A stretch of DNA of 64,000 bases. Origin: Paludibaculum fermentans (GTDB lineage: Bacteria; Acidobacteriota; Terriglobia; Bryobacterales; Bryobacteraceae). The notes under the pieces are model-generated. The model worked only from the letters and a program-made list of their open reading frames with translations, ran no database searches and was not told the origin of the DNA. The position numbers and the translations under genes are program-made. Where the stretch lies: NCBI RefSeq assembly GCF_015277775.1, contig NZ_CP063849.1, positions 4,968,501 to 5,032,500 on the forward strand, written 5' to 3'. Shown piece by piece: positions 45,607-54,109 of the stretch (positions within the stretch are counted from its first letter, which is position 1; the number at the start of each line of letters is the position of its first letter).

Positions 45607-46781
45607 AGAACTACCGCCTCACCGTCTTGACCCCGCTGCTGGTCGGCGACGGCCAGAAGCTCGCGCCCATTGACTATATGGTCTGGAAAGATCAGGTCAA
45701 TGTCCTCGACCAGCGCCGCATTTTCCGGCTCCTGGCCAAGGGCCCGCGCCTCGACACTTATCTGAATCAGATCCGCAAGGCGGAACGGCTCGACTTCGCC
45801 AGCTGGGGCGGCTATGCCCAGAACTACGCCAGCCGCCGCATCCCCTTCGAGCACCCGTCCTGCGCGCTGTATTACGCCCGTACCTCGCCGGAGCATCTCT
45901 TCATTCCGACCTTCGCCGCCACCCCCACCGGCGGTGTCTACGTACCGGCCAGTGCCGTAAAGGGTCCGTTGCGCACCGCGCTCCTCATCGATCGCGCCAG
46001 CGAAGGCCAGTGGAAGGACTTCGCCGGCCGGCTCGCCGCGCTGGAGCGCATGCCAACTTCGCCCGCCGAAGGTCTCGAGACGTCCACCCTGGGCGCTTCC
46101 GGCGTCAGCCGCACCCGGTCCATGATGCTCGCCGACAGCGACAGCCTCTCCTCCGGCGGCACGACCCGGGTCTACCTCATCCGGACCTCCACCATCCTGC
46201 AGCGAGGCACAAAACTGGAACTCGGCTGGAAGATGAGCCCGCGCGGAGCCGTCGAAGCCCGCCGCCCCACCGATTCCACCCCGATGTTCGCCGAAATGGC
46301 CGTGCCCGGCACGGTCTTCGAGGGCAAATACCAGGACACCCCCGCCATGGCTAGCGCCGAAATGTTGCGCGCCTTACGTTGGAAGGAACCCGCCGGAGCC
46401 CGCCGCTTCGCCCAGGCCGCCAACGCCGCAGCCGCCAAGTTACTGGAAGTGCAGCGAAAGTACGCCGAATCGACCGGTTTGACGGGTGTCGTCGAGTCCA
46501 TCGACCAACTCTCCGCCCGGCTCGCCGCCGTCCGCGAATCGGCCGCTTCCTGCCTCGTCTGCCTCGGCTGGGGCACGGGCATCCTCTCGAAAAGTGCCTC
46601 CATCGACATGGCGGCCGACCCGTTCCGTCAGATTCTCAGGAGCCTGCCTGTTTACAGCCAGCCGCTCCGCTCCGGGCTTCCCTTTCCGAAGACCCGCCGC
46701 GTCGTCTTTATGAACGACCAACCCGCGGCCCTGCCCGGGTGGGCCGAACTGGCGTTCGATGCCACCGGGCACCTCGCCTGA
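45603..46781 (+). CDS. csm5: Csm5-like Cas7 subunit
   Basis: A 392-residue RAMP protein that caps the crRNA 3' end. The start at 45603 overlaps the csm4 stop. Motifs are YRLTVLTPLLVGDGQKLAPIDYMV at the N-terminus, VYVPASAVKGPLRTALL (the PxSxxKG loop), LVCLGWGTGILSKS, and the C-terminal PKTRRVVFM with PGWAEL, all arranged as in Csm5. It is the last gene of the operon; no cas6, csm6, cas1 or cas2 follows. A 60-base reading frame and an ExeA-like ATPase come next. Confidence 0.9.
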   Translation: MKNYRLTVLTPLLVGDGQKLAPIDYMVWKDQVNVLDQRRIFRLLAKGPRLDTYLNQIRKAERLDFASWGGYAQNYASRRIPFEHPSCALYYARTSPEHLFIPTFAATPTGGVYVPASAVKGPLRTALLIDRASEGQWKDFAGRLAALERMPTSPAEGLETSTLGASGVSRTRSMMLADSDSLSSGGTTRVYLIRTSTILQRGTKLELGWKMSPRGAVEARRPTDSTPMFAEMAVPGTVFEGKYQDTPAMASAEMLRALRWKEPAGARRFAQAANAAAAKLLEVQRKYAESTGLTGVVESIDQLSARLAAVRESAASCLVCLGWGTGILSKSASIDMAADPFRQILRSLPVYSQPLRSGLPFPKTRRVVFMNDQPAALPGWAELAFDATGHLA

Positions 46782-46840
46782 AACTCAATACATCGTCTCA
46801 CCGCTTTCCTCCGTATTTGGGCTAAGGAGGAAGTCCGGTC

Positions 46841-46900
46841 ATGCCGATGGAGCATGTTAGAATGAGGGATCTCATCTACAAGAGTCAAACGAGAAGCTGA
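46841..46900 (+). CDS. possible 19-residue leader peptide
   Basis: A near-perfect Shine-Dalgarno AAGGAGG lies ten bases before ATG 46841. The frame MPMEHVRMRDLIYKSQTRS then stops 22 bases before the ATPase start. Such a strong ribosome site for a tiny frame suggests a real short peptide or a translation-coupling leader for the ATPase. It could be chance. Confidence 0.35.
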   Translation: MPMEHVRMRDLIYKSQTRS

Positions 46901-46922
46901 TCGGGGGCTGTGATCGGAGCTT

Positions 46923-47828
46923 ATGTATAACGCGTTCTTCGGATTTCGGGAAAACCCATTCAATCTCAGCCCGGATCCCGCGTTCCTCTATCGGAGCCCA
47001 CAGCACGAAGAAGCGCTCGCCAATCTCATCTACGGGGTTCATAGCCGTAAGGGATTCATCGTACTCACCGGCGAGGTCGGCACAGGCAAAACCACCATGC
47101 TCGAATGCATGCGGGACTACCTGGAGTCGCAGTACATCGAGTTCGCCTTCCTCTTCAACTCCCGCATCAACACGGAACAGTTTTTCGAGATGATCGCCTA
47201 CGATCTCGACCTTCGCTGCGCGCATAAGTCGAAGACCGAGGTCCTTTTCGCCCTGAATCAGCTCCTCATCCAGCAAGCCAACGAGGGTCGTACTACAGTA
47301 CTGATCGTTGACGAGGCCCACAATCTGGAATGGGACGTACTGGAAGAGATCCGCCTGCTCGGGAACCTCGAAAACCCCCGCCTCGGCAAGCTCCTCCAAA
47401 TCGTCCTGGCCGGTCAGCCCGAACTCGACCGCAAACTGGATGCCCCCAACCTCCGTCAGCTGAAACAACGCATCGTCCTCCGCTGCACTCTCGCCCCCTT
47501 CGGGCTGGCGGAAGCAACCGAGTACGTCAACTCCCGTTTGCGCAAGGCCGGCATGCCCGATCAGCAGGTCTTCTCTGAGGAAGTAATCAAGGAAGTCCAC
47601 CTGCGCAGCCAGGGCATCCCTCGTCTTATCAACGCGATCTGCGACAACCTCCTGCTCACTGCGTTCGCCCTCGAGAAGAAGACAACCACCATCGAAATGC
47701 TCGACGAAGTCTGCCAGGACATGCGCCTGGAATGGCCCGGCAAGCGTCTCCGCGGCAGGTCGTCGTTCCCCGGGCCCAACGACCCCGCCGAACCTCCGTC
47801 CTTCCTCAGCTCCCGCGAACAATACTAA
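46923..47828 (+). CDS. ExeA/GspA-like AAA+ ATPase
   Basis: A 301-residue ATPase beginning MYNAFFGFRENPFNLSPDPAFLY, the standard ExeA opening. Walker A is TGEVGTGKTT and Walker B is VLIVDEAHNLEW. A sensor-type segment GIPRLINAICDN follows. ExeA-family ATPases work in type II secretion and secretin assembly, in exopolysaccharide export, and as TniB/MuB-like regulators in transposons. No peptidoglycan-binding C-terminal domain is present; the tail is Pro/Ser-rich. It is 141 bases after csm5, so a shared transcript is possible, but its own promoter cannot be excluded. Confidence 0.88.
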   Translation: MYNAFFGFRENPFNLSPDPAFLYRSPQHEEALANLIYGVHSRKGFIVLTGEVGTGKTTMLECMRDYLESQYIEFAFLFNSRINTEQFFEMIAYDLDLRCAHKSKTEVLFALNQLLIQQANEGRTTVLIVDEAHNLEWDVLEEIRLLGNLENPRLGKLLQIVLAGQPELDRKLDAPNLRQLKQRIVLRCTLAPFGLAEATEYVNSRLRKAGMPDQQVFSEEVIKEVHLRSQGIPRLINAICDNLLLTAFALEKKTTTIEMLDEVCQDMRLEWPGKRLRGRSSFPGPNDPAEPPSFLSSREQY

Positions 47829-48085
47829 TAAGGCCAGTAGTACTGGCGGACAATCTTCGCCTCTCTCCCATTGGTACTTCACGTTGAGAAATCGCCCTAA
47901 GGCCCTCTAGAAAAACCACTTAGTCAACATTAGGGATTAGTCTATCCTAGTACCTAGGATAAATCCTATCCATTGGCACCTTCGTCCTCCCATAAGCTCA
48001 GGTAGAACCCTTAGTAATGGGGACCAAAAATTTGGATGCCGGCGCAAACCGGTCTCTATTTGTGCACTGCGAAGGTAGCCACCAA
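47829..48085. promoter_or_regulatory. AT-richer intergenic region with perfect dyads before the repeat protein
   Basis: Two perfect palindromes stand out: GCCAGTA-G-TACTGGC (47833-47847) and ATCCTAG-TAC-CTAGGAT (47944-47960). CCCTAA/TTAGGG (47895-47900 and 47930-47935) form a third pair. The region is clearly more AT-rich than the genes around it and should contain the promoter of the repeat-peptide gene. Towards the start codon (48018-48083) there is a GGCGCAAACC...GAAGGTAGCC arrangement that faintly recalls c-di-GMP riboswitches. Confidence 0.4.
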
Positions 48086-48562
48086 ATGTGCAAGAAAATT
48101 AGCCTGAGCGTCGTCTGTGCTACACTTTTCGTGTTCTCAGCCGCATCATTCGCGGCTGTTGTACCCGTCAGCACAGGTCTGAATGCCCCGTCTATCAGTC
48201 CTTTACCGCCCCCCGATCCCTGGGGTGACGGGCTGTCCATCAGCCCGCTGCCGCCTCCCGATCCCTGGGGTGATGGCCTCTCCATCAGCCCACTACCCCC
48301 ACCCGATCCGTGGGGCGACGGCCTCTCCATCAGCCCTCTGCCTCCGCCTGATCCCTGGGGCGACGGTCTCTCCATCAGCCCCCTGCCTCCGCCTGATCCC
48401 TGGGGCGACGGTCTATTCATCAGCCCTCTGCCTCCGCCTGATCCTTGGGGCGACGGTCTGTCCATCAGCCCGCTCCCTCCGCCCGATCCGTGGGGCGACG
48501 GTCTCTCGATCAGCCCGCTCCCTCCCCCTGATCCCTGGGGCGACGGCCTCAGCATCCGTTAG
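48086..48562 (+). CDS. secreted protein of eight 15-residue repeats
   Basis: A 158-residue protein from ATG 48086 (an upstream in-frame start at 48017 would disrupt the signal). The signal peptide is MCKKISLSVVCATLFVFSAASFA. After a short spacer (AVVPVSTGLNAP), eight copies of SISPLPPPDPWGDGL run to the end, capped by SIR. Only one copy differs (F for S at position 1). The pattern resembles multi-copy peptide precursors or low-complexity surface proteins. Pro/Asp/Trp/Gly content predicts an extended, calcium-binding-prone chain. No processing enzyme is obvious nearby except the unrelated TldD pair 35 kb away. The function is unknown. Confidence 0.8.
   Translation: MCKKISLSVVCATLFVFSAASFAAVVPVSTGLNAPSISPLPPPDPWGDGLSISPLPPPDPWGDGLSISPLPPPDPWGDGLSISPLPPPDPWGDGLSISPLPPPDPWGDGLFISPLPPPDPWGDGLSISPLPPPDPWGDGLSISPLPPPDPWGDGLSIR
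48191..48550 (+). repeat. eight tandem 45-bp repeats inside the coding region
   Basis: Each 45-base unit codes one 15-residue repeat, with about 85-95% identity between units. Differences are mostly at third codon positions, so the peptide is under selection while the DNA has drifted, with likely copy-number change by slippage or recombination. Confidence 0.93.
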
Positions 48563-48622
48563 GCTTAGTCAGTCCGACATTCTCGGGGCCCGGCGGCCTT
48601 TGCATTTCGCCGCTGGGTCCCT

Positions 48623-49294
48623 ATGAACTCCGACACCTTCTATTTCGCGCTCGCCTGCTTCGCCCTCCTCTGCTACGCTTACCTCCTCCATCTCATCCTC
48701 AAGGGCCCCATCCGTCCCTACGTCGCTTTGTTCATTGATTTGATCGTATTGTTTCTGACAAATGTCGCCGAACTCGCGCTCTACGGCGCCGACATTTACC
48801 CCAAAGTATTCTATATAGATGACATGTTCCGCCAGGCGATCGTCTTCATCCTGGTGATCTCGCTCGTCTACTACGCCCTCACCAGCAAGGGGGACAAGCG
48901 TTCGCTGGGCCGCTGGCTCATCATCGGAGCCACCCTCCTGGCCGCCATCTTCATCAGCTATGCGCTGCTCCATTCCACGAACGGGTTTATCCGCCCCATG
49001 ACGAATGCCGTCCGCAACCTGAGCGTGACGGCCATGGTCATGAACCTCATCCTGTGGATGCTGCTACTGAGTTCACGCACCCTTGATCGCCGCCTGCTCA
49101 CCGTAACCAGCGGGCTGGGCGTTCAGATGGCAGGCGAAGCCATCGGCCAATCCCTGAGGCTGATGGCCAAGTCGTTGATCCCCTTCAGCAACTTCGTCCT
49201 GATCGCCTCCCACTTCCTCTGCCTCGCCATCTGGATCAGCGCCTTCCGCCAGAAACCCCGCCCCGCCGCACCGTCCGCTCCCAGCCGCCCCTAG
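48623..49294 (+). CDS. polytopic membrane protein of unknown function
   Basis: A 223-residue protein with about six to seven hydrophobic helices (FALACFALLCYAYLLHLIL; VALFIDLIVLFLTNVAEL; AIVFILVISLVYYAL; WLIIGATLLAAIFISYALL; MVMNLILWMLLL; LIASHFLCLAIWISAF) and a Pro/Ala tail. No family motif was recognised. It resembles other multi-helix proteins of unknown function that are common in this lineage. It is 60 bases after the repeat-peptide gene. Confidence 0.7.
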   Translation: MNSDTFYFALACFALLCYAYLLHLILKGPIRPYVALFIDLIVLFLTNVAELALYGADIYPKVFYIDDMFRQAIVFILVISLVYYALTSKGDKRSLGRWLIIGATLLAAIFISYALLHSTNGFIRPMTNAVRNLSVTAMVMNLILWMLLLSSRTLDRRLLTVTSGLGVQMAGEAIGQSLRLMAKSLIPFSNFVLIASHFLCLAIWISAFRQKPRPAAPSAPSRP

Positions 49295-49307
49295 CAGTCT
49301 GTGGCGG

Positions 49308-52300
49308 CTAGGGCGTCACCGTGAACGAACCCAGCAACGGCGATCCGCTCGTCAGGCCCTCCTGATCCGTGGCATTCATCCAGATACTCTTTGCGCCCGC
49401 AAAGGCCGATTTGAATCCCAAATCCACGGAAACTGTCAGAGAGTTTCCAGATACCGACGACGCCGACGCGGCCCCATAAAGCACACATTGACTATTCTGT
49501 GCGGTCTCACTGACCCCTAGCCGGACCTGCGCCCACGCCGTACCCGAGTCGTCCGCCAGCGAAAGCACCCCGCTCGACCGCGTCAACTGGAAGTAACACC
49601 CATGCTCCGCCGTCTGCTGCGAATGGATCAGGACGCGCGGCGTCTCCACATCCGAGCCTCCATCGCCATCGCTGTAGGTGAACGTAAACACCTTCCTCGA
49701 ACCGCTGGCGCTGGACGGCGTCACGGAAACAGGGGCCGGCGCCTGGTGGCCTCCCTCCACCGCGACCGTGAACGTCCCGATCTGAGGCGAGGCGCTGGTC
49801 GACCCCGCCCCATCGGTCGCATTCGCCCAGACACTCTTCGCCCCATTGAAGGCCGCCGCAAACGAGACGTTCAGCACCACCGTCGCCCGGCTGCCGCTCA
49901 GGCTCATCGACGAACCCGTCCCACTCACCGTACACTGGCTGTTTTTCGCCGTCGCGCTGCTCCCCATCGCCGCCTGCACCCAGTTGGCACCCGGGTCATC
50001 GGCCAGATAGATGAGCCCAGTCGACCGTTCCACCGCGAGATAGCACGCCTGGGCAGCCGTCTGCTGCGAATGGATCAGCACCCGCATCCACGCCAGGTCC
50101 GACGCCCCCTTGGGATCGCCAAACACGAAACTGAATGCCTGCGATCCTCCGCTGCCGCTGCCGGGCGTCATGGAAACAGCCCCCAACGCCGCCGCCCCCG
50201 CGGCGTCCACAGTGAAAGCCCCCAATTGCGGAGACCCGCTCGTGAAACCCGTCCGGTCGCTCGCATTCGCCCAGATGGACTTCACGCCCGCGAAGCCCGC
50301 CTGGAAACTCAAGTCCAGTTTCAGCGTCGCCTGCGCTCCGGACAATGCGACGCTGCTGCCCGCACCTGAAATCTTACATTGACTGTTTTGTACCGCATCG
50401 CTGGCGCCCAACCGCGCCGCCGAGTAACCGGCCCCCGCATCGTCATACAGATACGCGACCAGCCCCACCGGATCGACCTCGAGATAGCAGCCGCCCACGG
50501 CCGTCTGTTGCGAATGGACCAGCACACGCAGCCAGGTCAGGTCCCCCGCGCCGCGCGGATCGGTGAACGTAAACGTGAACACCTGGCTCGACCCGCTACC
50601 CGCCGCCGGAGCCACCGTCAGCGGCCCTGTCGGCTGCGTACTCACCGCCGCCACCGTGTACGACCCCAACTGAGGCGACGCGCTGGTCAGCCCGGCCGCG
50701 TCCGTCGCATTCGCGTACACGCTCTTCACCCCGTTAAAGCCCGGGAAGAAGCTCACGCTCACCGCCATGCTCAAACCCGTACCGCTCGCCGCAATCGACG
50801 AGCCCGTCGCGTTCACCTTGCACTGGCTGTTACTGGCCGACTCCGCCGTACCCGCCCTCGCTGAAGCCGACCACACCGCCCCGCTATCGTCCGCCAGCCA
50901 GATCACACCCGCGCTCCGGTCCCATACGAAGTAGCACCCCGCCACGGCCGTCTGCTGGCCGTTGATCAACACCCGCAGCAGCGCCAGGTCCGCCGCTCCA
51001 TTCGCATCCGTGAATTGGAACGTGAACACCTGCGCCGCGCCGCTGCCGCTGGATGGACTCACCGACGCCGGCACCGGCGCGGTATTCACCACCGGCGCGG
51101 TCACTGTCCATCCCCCGAGCTGCTTCCAGCTACCCGACGCCCCCGACGCATCCGTAGCCATCCCGTACACATTGCGCGCCCCCGCAAACGCCGCCTGGAA
51201 GACGAGATCCAGCGCCACCGTCAGCGTACTGCCGGATACGGCGATCGACGAATTCACCAGCTTCACCTGGCACTGGCTGTTCTGCAGCGTACCCGAGCTG
51301 CCGGCCGCACCCGAGCTCCACGTCGACCCTGAATCCGCTGCCAGTTCGATCGTGCCCGCCGCCCTCTGCACCCGGATCGAACAGGAGTTCACATCCACGG
51401 CCGACGAATGCACAATCACCTTCGCGGTCGAGATATCCGCCCCGCCATCCGTATCGGAGAAGACCACGCTGAACTTCACTGCGAGCCCGCTGCCGCTGGC
51501 CGGAGCCACCAGACTGGCCGTGGGCGTCTGGTTCGAAGCCGAGACCACCGTCCACGAGCCCGCCGCGGCAAACCCGGTCTCTTCCCCACTCAGCGCCGCG
51601 GCGTTTAGGTACAACTGCCGCGTGCCCGCGAAGCCCACCGCGAAGCTCAACCCCGCCGTCACCGTCAAGGTGTTTCCGGCGCTCACCGCCGTCGCGCCGC
51701 TACCCGACAACGTACACTGGCTGTTCGACACGGAACTGCTTGCCCCCAGCGCCACGCTGCTCCAGCTCAACCCCGAATCCGCCGCCAGTCCCAGCAACCC
51801 CGTCGCCCGGTCATACCGGATCCGGCACACCTGCGCCGACGCCGCCGAAGGCCCCACCAACAGCTCCAGCACCCCGATTTGCGCCGCGCCCGAAGCGTGG
51901 GTGGCCGAGAACGAGAAGGTCCGAGCCGCGCCGGAGCCCGCATTCGGCGACACGGTCTGCAAAACAGGCAGCACGCCCACCGCCATCCGCGTCACGAACA
52001 TCCGCAGCGCCGCGCCGGACACGGCCTGCGCCGGATTCTTCTGCGGATAGTCCGCCGACCCGCTCTGCCCCGCCACATACACCGTCCCACCGGCGCCCAG
52101 CGCCAGAGCCGCCACTCCATCCGCCGCGCTCCCGCCCGTGTAGGTCGAGAACGCCACCGACGCGCCATTCGCGGCCATCCGCAGGACAAAGCCGTCCGAA
52201 CCGCCGCCCGTCGTCGACTGGGTGGCGCCCTGCAGCGGGAAGTTCGACGAAGTCGTCGACCCCGCTACCACCACCAGCCCACCGGCATCCAGGCCGATGC

Positions 52301-54062
52301 AGGTGCCGGAATCCTTCCCCGCCCCGCCCACCAGCGTGCTCCACACAACAGAACCCAGGCCGCTCGCCAGCCGCGCCACATACGCGTCCTGCAAGCCCTG
52401 CAGCGTCCCCATCCACGGCGTCACCAGCGGGAAGTCCGAGGAAGGTGTCATCCCCGTCACATACACGTTCTGCGCCGCATCCACCGCCAGGCCCAGCACC
52501 ATCTCAGGATTCGAAACATCGCCGCGCGTCCCCCCCAGGTAGGTGCCCGCGATCAACTGCGAGCCCGTCGCGTCGAACTTCATCACGAACCCGTCCTGCG
52601 AGCCCTTCAGCGACATCTGCGCTCCGCCCATCGGCAGATTCAGGTTCGACGACCCCGTCGCCCCCGCCGCATACACGCTGCCCTGCGAGTCCACCGCCAC
52701 CGCCTTCACGGTCTCGTCGCCGGACCCGCCCAGCAGCGTCGACCCCAGCAGCGAGCCGGTCTGCGAGTACCGCGCCAGGAACCCGTCCTGCATGCCGCCA
52801 TTGCTGTTGCGCCACCCATTTCCGCCTGGCAGCGAGGCGGAACTGCTGTCGCCGCCGATCCACACCTGCGTCGCGGTCAGAGCCAGAGCATTGCCCGACT
52901 CGCTCTGCGAACCCCCAAAGTACGTGCTAAAGGACAGCGCGCTCCCCGCCGGATTCAATTTCAGGAGAAACGCGTCTTTGTATCCGGAAAGCACCGGCTG
53001 CGCCGCACTCACCACCGGGAAGTTCGCCGACGTGGTCCAGCCCGTCACATACGCCGACCCCATCGCATCCACCGCCAGCGCGAACGCCCGGTCATCTCCC
53101 GATCCGCCGATATACGTCGCGTACACAAGCCGCCCCGTGGACGCCTGGATCTTCGCGACATACGCATCCACACCGCCCACCCGCGGCGAAGCTGGTCCCT
53201 GCACGGGCAAATCCGCCGCATCCGTGTACCCGGCCAGATAGAGGTACCCCGCCGCATCCACTGCCACGCCGGTGGCCGCCGAAGCGCCATACCCGCCCAC
53301 CAGTGAGCTGAAGGTCACCACCGGATCGATCACCAGCGGGCGCCTCCCGTCGAACTCCTCCACGGCAAAGCCCACCGTCCCATCCGGCCGCACCAGATAG
53401 CCCCCGTCCACCCTCTCCGGATGGCCGTCCACTACCTGGTACAGCAGCGGCGGCGCCTCGCGCCATACGCCCGTCTCCGTCTCGATCCGCAGGGAACCAT
53501 CGCCTTCCACCGTCATCCGCCACGCCGGAGCATAGCGGATCCGGATCAACCCCGGGTCGCCGCCGGCGGCAACAACGTACTCCGACTTCAGGGCCCCCCG
53601 CTCGCCGCTCAAATGCAGCTCTATGCCCGGATACAGCTCTCGGATGCGCATGGCATCGTAAGCCGGCACGCCGCTCCGCCACTGGCCCGGTTGGTTCCCC
53701 AGTAGCAGATTCACCGTACCTGCGGCCGCTGCCTCGCCCTCGGTCCGGGCCTGCGCACTCCGTCCCTCGAATGAGATGCCAATCGAGTGCCGCCCGTCCC
53801 GCAGCCACAGCCCCGCCGCACTGATTCGCGCCTGCTGCAGCCCGCCTCGCGCCATCCACTGCCCGGGACTCGTCTCGTGGAACGACACCGGAAGTCCCAT
53901 GGGCCGCAACTCCGCCTCGCCCATCCGCGGAGCCCCCTGCAATCCATGCAGAGCGCCGGAAAGCCACACCAGCAAGCCGATCGCGCTCCGTGCGCTGGGC
54001 CATTGTGCCCCGGCGCCGCCGCCACACGGGGCCGCCGCCATGGATCGGAGGAGTCCGTTCAC
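49308..54062 (-). CDS. giant surface protein: DUF7948-like region, SBBP propeller, six Ig-like repeats
   Basis: A 1584-residue exported protein. The N-terminus has a long basic/Gly region and then a hydrophobic core (AIGLLVWLSGALHGLQGA). Residues about 40-280 match the region that precedes SBBP repeats (ELYPGIELHLSGERGALKSEYVV, FDGRRPLVIDPVVTFSS). Repeats of about 55 residues with GSGDDRAFALAVDAMGSAYVTG form a beta-propeller (about 280-700). Then six domains of about 120 residues follow. Each has SVTPSSGSG, DLxWLRVLIHSQQTA, a Cys in CYL, NSQC, and a FAGAKSIWANATD ending. It is probably cell-surface; ligands are unknown. Confidence 0.88.
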   Translation of the reverse strand: MNGLLRSMAAAPCGGGAGAQWPSARSAIGLLVWLSGALHGLQGAPRMGEAELRPMGLPVSFHETSPGQWMARGGLQQARISAAGLWLRDGRHSIGISFEGRSAQARTEGEAAAAGTVNLLLGNQPGQWRSGVPAYDAMRIRELYPGIELHLSGERGALKSEYVVAAGGDPGLIRIRYAPAWRMTVEGDGSLRIETETGVWREAPPLLYQVVDGHPERVDGGYLVRPDGTVGFAVEEFDGRRPLVIDPVVTFSSLVGGYGASAATGVAVDAAGYLYLAGYTDAADLPVQGPASPRVGGVDAYVAKIQASTGRLVYATYIGGSGDDRAFALAVDAMGSAYVTGWTTSANFPVVSAAQPVLSGYKDAFLLKLNPAGSALSFSTYFGGSQSESGNALALTATQVWIGGDSSSASLPGGNGWRNSNGGMQDGFLARYSQTGSLLGSTLLGGSGDETVKAVAVDSQGSVYAAGATGSSNLNLPMGGAQMSLKGSQDGFVMKFDATGSQLIAGTYLGGTRGDVSNPEMVLGLAVDAAQNVYVTGMTPSSDFPLVTPWMGTLQGLQDAYVARLASGLGSVVWSTLVGGAGKDSGTCIGLDAGGLVVVAGSTTSSNFPLQGATQSTTGGGSDGFVLRMAANGASVAFSTYTGGSAADGVAALALGAGGTVYVAGQSGSADYPQKNPAQAVSGAALRMFVTRMAVGVLPVLQTVSPNAGSGAARTFSFSATHASGAAQIGVLELLVGPSAASAQVCRIRYDRATGLLGLAADSGLSWSSVALGASSSVSNSQCTLSGSGATAVSAGNTLTVTAGLSFAVGFAGTRQLYLNAAALSGEETGFAAAGSWTVVSASNQTPTASLVAPASGSGLAVKFSVVFSDTDGGADISTAKVIVHSSAVDVNSCSIRVQRAAGTIELAADSGSTWSSGAAGSSGTLQNSQCQVKLVNSSIAVSGSTLTVALDLVFQAAFAGARNVYGMATDASGASGSWKQLGGWTVTAPVVNTAPVPASVSPSSGSGAAQVFTFQFTDANGAADLALLRVLINGQQTAVAGCYFVWDRSAGVIWLADDSGAVWSASARAGTAESASNSQCKVNATGSSIAASGTGLSMAVSVSFFPGFNGVKSVYANATDAAGLTSASPQLGSYTVAAVSTQPTGPLTVAPAAGSGSSQVFTFTFTDPRGAGDLTWLRVLVHSQQTAVGGCYLEVDPVGLVAYLYDDAGAGYSAARLGASDAVQNSQCKISGAGSSVALSGAQATLKLDLSFQAGFAGVKSIWANASDRTGFTSGSPQLGAFTVDAAGAAALGAVSMTPGSGSGGSQAFSFVFGDPKGASDLAWMRVLIHSQQTAAQACYLAVERSTGLIYLADDPGANWVQAAMGSSATAKNSQCTVSGTGSSMSLSGSRATVVLNVSFAAAFNGAKSVWANATDGAGSTSASPQIGTFTVAVEGGHQAPAPVSVTPSSASGSRKVFTFTYSDGDGGSDVETPRVLIHSQQTAEHGCYFQLTRSSGVLSLADDSGTAWAQVRLGVSETAQNSQCVLYGAASASSVSGNSLTVSVDLGFKSAFAGAKSIWMNATDQEGLTSGSPLLGSFTVTP

Positions 54063-54109
54063 GCCCAGCTTATCGGATCAGTGGGCCCGAATCGGAGAAA
54101 AACTGGCGT

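Noticed and set aside
48018..48083. c-di-GMP-I riboswitch called as a feature
   Set aside because: Only part of the consensus order is visible and the 5' half is missing by eye; kept as a low-interest observation.
48191..48550. Tandem repeats as a CRISPR array
   Set aside because: The 45-base units are back to back with no spacers and encode a regular in-frame peptide repeat behind a signal peptide.
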